Part shown: piece by piece, positions 62,953-64,000 of the stretch
Layout: each line of letters begins with the position of its first letter
Position numbering within the stretch: position 1 is the first letter of the stretch
Source: Ferribacterium limneticum
GTDB lineage: Bacteria > Pseudomonadota > Gammaproteobacteria > Burkholderiales > Rhodocyclaceae
Direction of reading: 5' to 3'
DNA length: 64,000 bases
Assembly (NCBI RefSeq): GCF_020510565.1
Contig: NZ_CP075189.1
Location: forward strand, 3,084,501-3,148,500
Notes under the pieces: model-generated
Told to the model about the DNA's origin: nothing
The model's input: the letters and a program-made list of their open reading frames with translations, nothing else
The model's database searches: none
Translations under genes and position numbers: made by a program

Positions 62953-64000
62953 TCAGCCCTGCAGCAGGGCGTCGAGCATGGCAATCATCTGGTCGATCTC
63001 GGCCTCGGTCACATTCAGCGCCGGCATGAAGCGCAGCAGATTGGGGCGCGGCGAGTTGAGGAGCAGGCCTGTCGGTCCGCCCTCAAGCGCCCGGCGAACG
63101 ATGTCGGGGCCGCGCTCGTCAGCCAGCACCAAGGCGCGCAACAGGCCGGAACCGCGTTCGCCCGACAAGCCATGCTTGGCGGAAAGTTCGAGCAGCCGCT
63201 TCGACAGATATTGACCACGCGCCTCGACCCCGGCCAGGAAACCCGGTGTCAGCAGGCGCTTCAACACCGCCGCGCCAACCGCCGTCATGAGCGGATTGCC
63301 GTTGTAGGTGCCGCCCTGATCGCCCGGTTCGAAGCAGCAGATTTCCTCGCGCGCCAGCAGCGCCGCCAGCGGCACGCCGCCGCCGATGCCCTTGGCCAGC
63401 GTCATGATGTCCGGCGTGATGCCGGCGTGTTCGTAGGCGAACAGCTTGCCGGTGCGGCCCATGCCGGTCTGCACTTCATCGACGATGAGCAGGATGCCGC
63501 GCGCCGTGGTCAGCTCACGCAGCGCCTTGAGGAATTCGATGTCTGCCGGGATCACCCCGCCCTCGCCCTGCACCGGTTCGAGCATGACGGCTACCGTTTT
63601 TGGCCCGATTTTCTCGTTGACCGTAGCAATGTCGTTGTAAGTCGCTTTCGGGAAGCCCGGCACCTGCGGCGCGTAAATCGTGTCCCAACCAGCCTTGCCG
63701 GAAGCCGACATGGTGGCCAGCGTGCGGCCGTGGAAGGAATGGCCGAAGGTGATGATCTCGTAGGCACCATCCTTGTGCAGGCGGCCCCACTTGCGCGCCA
63801 GCTTGATCGCCCCCTCGTTGGCCTCGGCGCCGGTGTTGGCGAAGAAGACGCGGTCGAACACCGAGTTGGCGGTGAGCAGACCGGCCAGTTCGATCATCGG
63901 CCCGTTGTAGAAAGCCGGGCTCGGGTTGATCAGCTTGCCGGCCTGGGCGGCCAGTGCCGCAGCGATTTCCGGCGGGCAATGACCAAGCGTATTCACCGCC
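62953..64000 (-). CDS. argD: Acetylornithine aminotransferase-like PLP enzyme (5' end outside)
   Basis: About 349 codons; the start lies beyond the window edge. [47 protein letters not shown] and the PLP lysine in [17 protein letters not shown] are class-III aminotransferase motifs; [12 protein letters not shown] is typical of ArgD. Used in arginine synthesis. It contains a motif copy giving TVNEKIG. Confidence 0.85.
   Translation of the reverse strand, partial: AVNTLGHCPPEIAAALAAQAGKLINPSPAFYNGPMIELAGLLTANSVFDRVFFANTGAEANEGAIKLARKWGRLHKDGAYEIITFGHSFHGRTLATMSASGKAGWDTIYAPQVPGFPKATYNDIATVNEKIGPKTVAVMLEPVQGEGGVIPADIEFLKALRELTTARGILLIVDEVQTGMGRTGKLFAYEHAGITPDIMTLAKGIGGGVPLAALLAREEICCFEPGDQGGTYNGNPLMTAVGAAVLKRLLTPGFLAGVEARGQYLSKRLLELSAKHGLSGERGSGLLRALVLADERGPDIVRRALEGGPTGLLLNSPRPNLLRFMPALNVTEAEIDQMIAMLDALLQG
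63597..63628 (-). repeat. Dispersed motif, copy P (inside argD)
   Basis: GGCCCGATTTTCTCGTTGACCGT with core change CCGG to CTCG; in the sense of argD it encodes ATVNEK. Confidence 0.6.

Noticed and set aside
1..64000. tRNA, rRNA or insertion-sequence features
   Set aside because: No cloverleaf, rRNA block, transposase or integrase was recognised on either strand by eye.

Overview
The window looks like chromosome of a denitrifying betaproteobacterium of the order Rhodocyclales (Dechloromonas/Azonexus-like). This is inferred from high GC, a nos cluster for N2O reduction, the SHP/DHC-type cytochrome module, ppk1, PEP-CTERM sorting, and the gene order lolC-lolD / rpfE-like / recJ and relA / prfB. 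No rRNA, tRNA, CRISPR array or insertion sequence was recognised.

Layout. 0-3 kb: end of a nos cluster (nosF partial, nosL, nosY, a TlpA-like thioredoxin) and an outer-membrane protein. 3.4-7 kb: a small cytochrome module (monoheme, diheme, b-type) with its own two-component system and a four-fold 11-bp repeat array upstream. 8.1-19.6 kb (minus strand): an apparent operon of inner-membrane b-type protein, 24-heme cytochrome, about 60-heme cytochrome, outer-membrane barrel protein and CcmI. Its parts match an electron conduit from the quinone pool to the cell surface. 19.8-24.7 kb: divergent plus-strand genes for a degenerate GGDEF protein, a membrane-anchored 4Fe-4S/FAD oxidoreductase, a DUF6502 protein and a repeat-rich DUF5666 secreted protein. 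24.8-31 kb: an outer-membrane protein, a TlpA-like protein, menE-menF and ppk1. 31-49.7 kb: mostly housekeeping genes (relA, EamA transporter, mtfA, hybrid kinase, two hydrolases, comEC, a chemoreceptor, lolCD, rpfE-like, recJ). 49.8-53.3 kb: a small accessory cassette bounded by recJ and a second partial copy of the recJ 3' end. 53.4-56 kb: a secreted protein and a PEP-CTERM protein with a sigma-54 promoter. 55.3-64 kb: a DHOD-like protein, nifJ, prfB with programmed frameshift, a hypothetical protein, a cupin and argD (partial).

Two observations stand out. First, the multiheme operon resembles porin-cytochrome (PCC3-like) sets and carries an unusually large cytochrome. Second, a dispersed motif of about 35 bp occurs 16 times, inside and between genes and in both orientations. 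It has the core ACGGTCAACCGG followed by two A/T-rich tracts. Its architecture resembles the Pasteurellaceae DNA uptake signal, comEC is present (and itself carries a copy), and the motif is absent from a 14.6-kb stretch holding the multiheme operon. Inside genes the motif falls mostly in one reading frame per orientation, giving FRLTV-like or TVNEK-like peptides; in one gene it forms the signal peptide.
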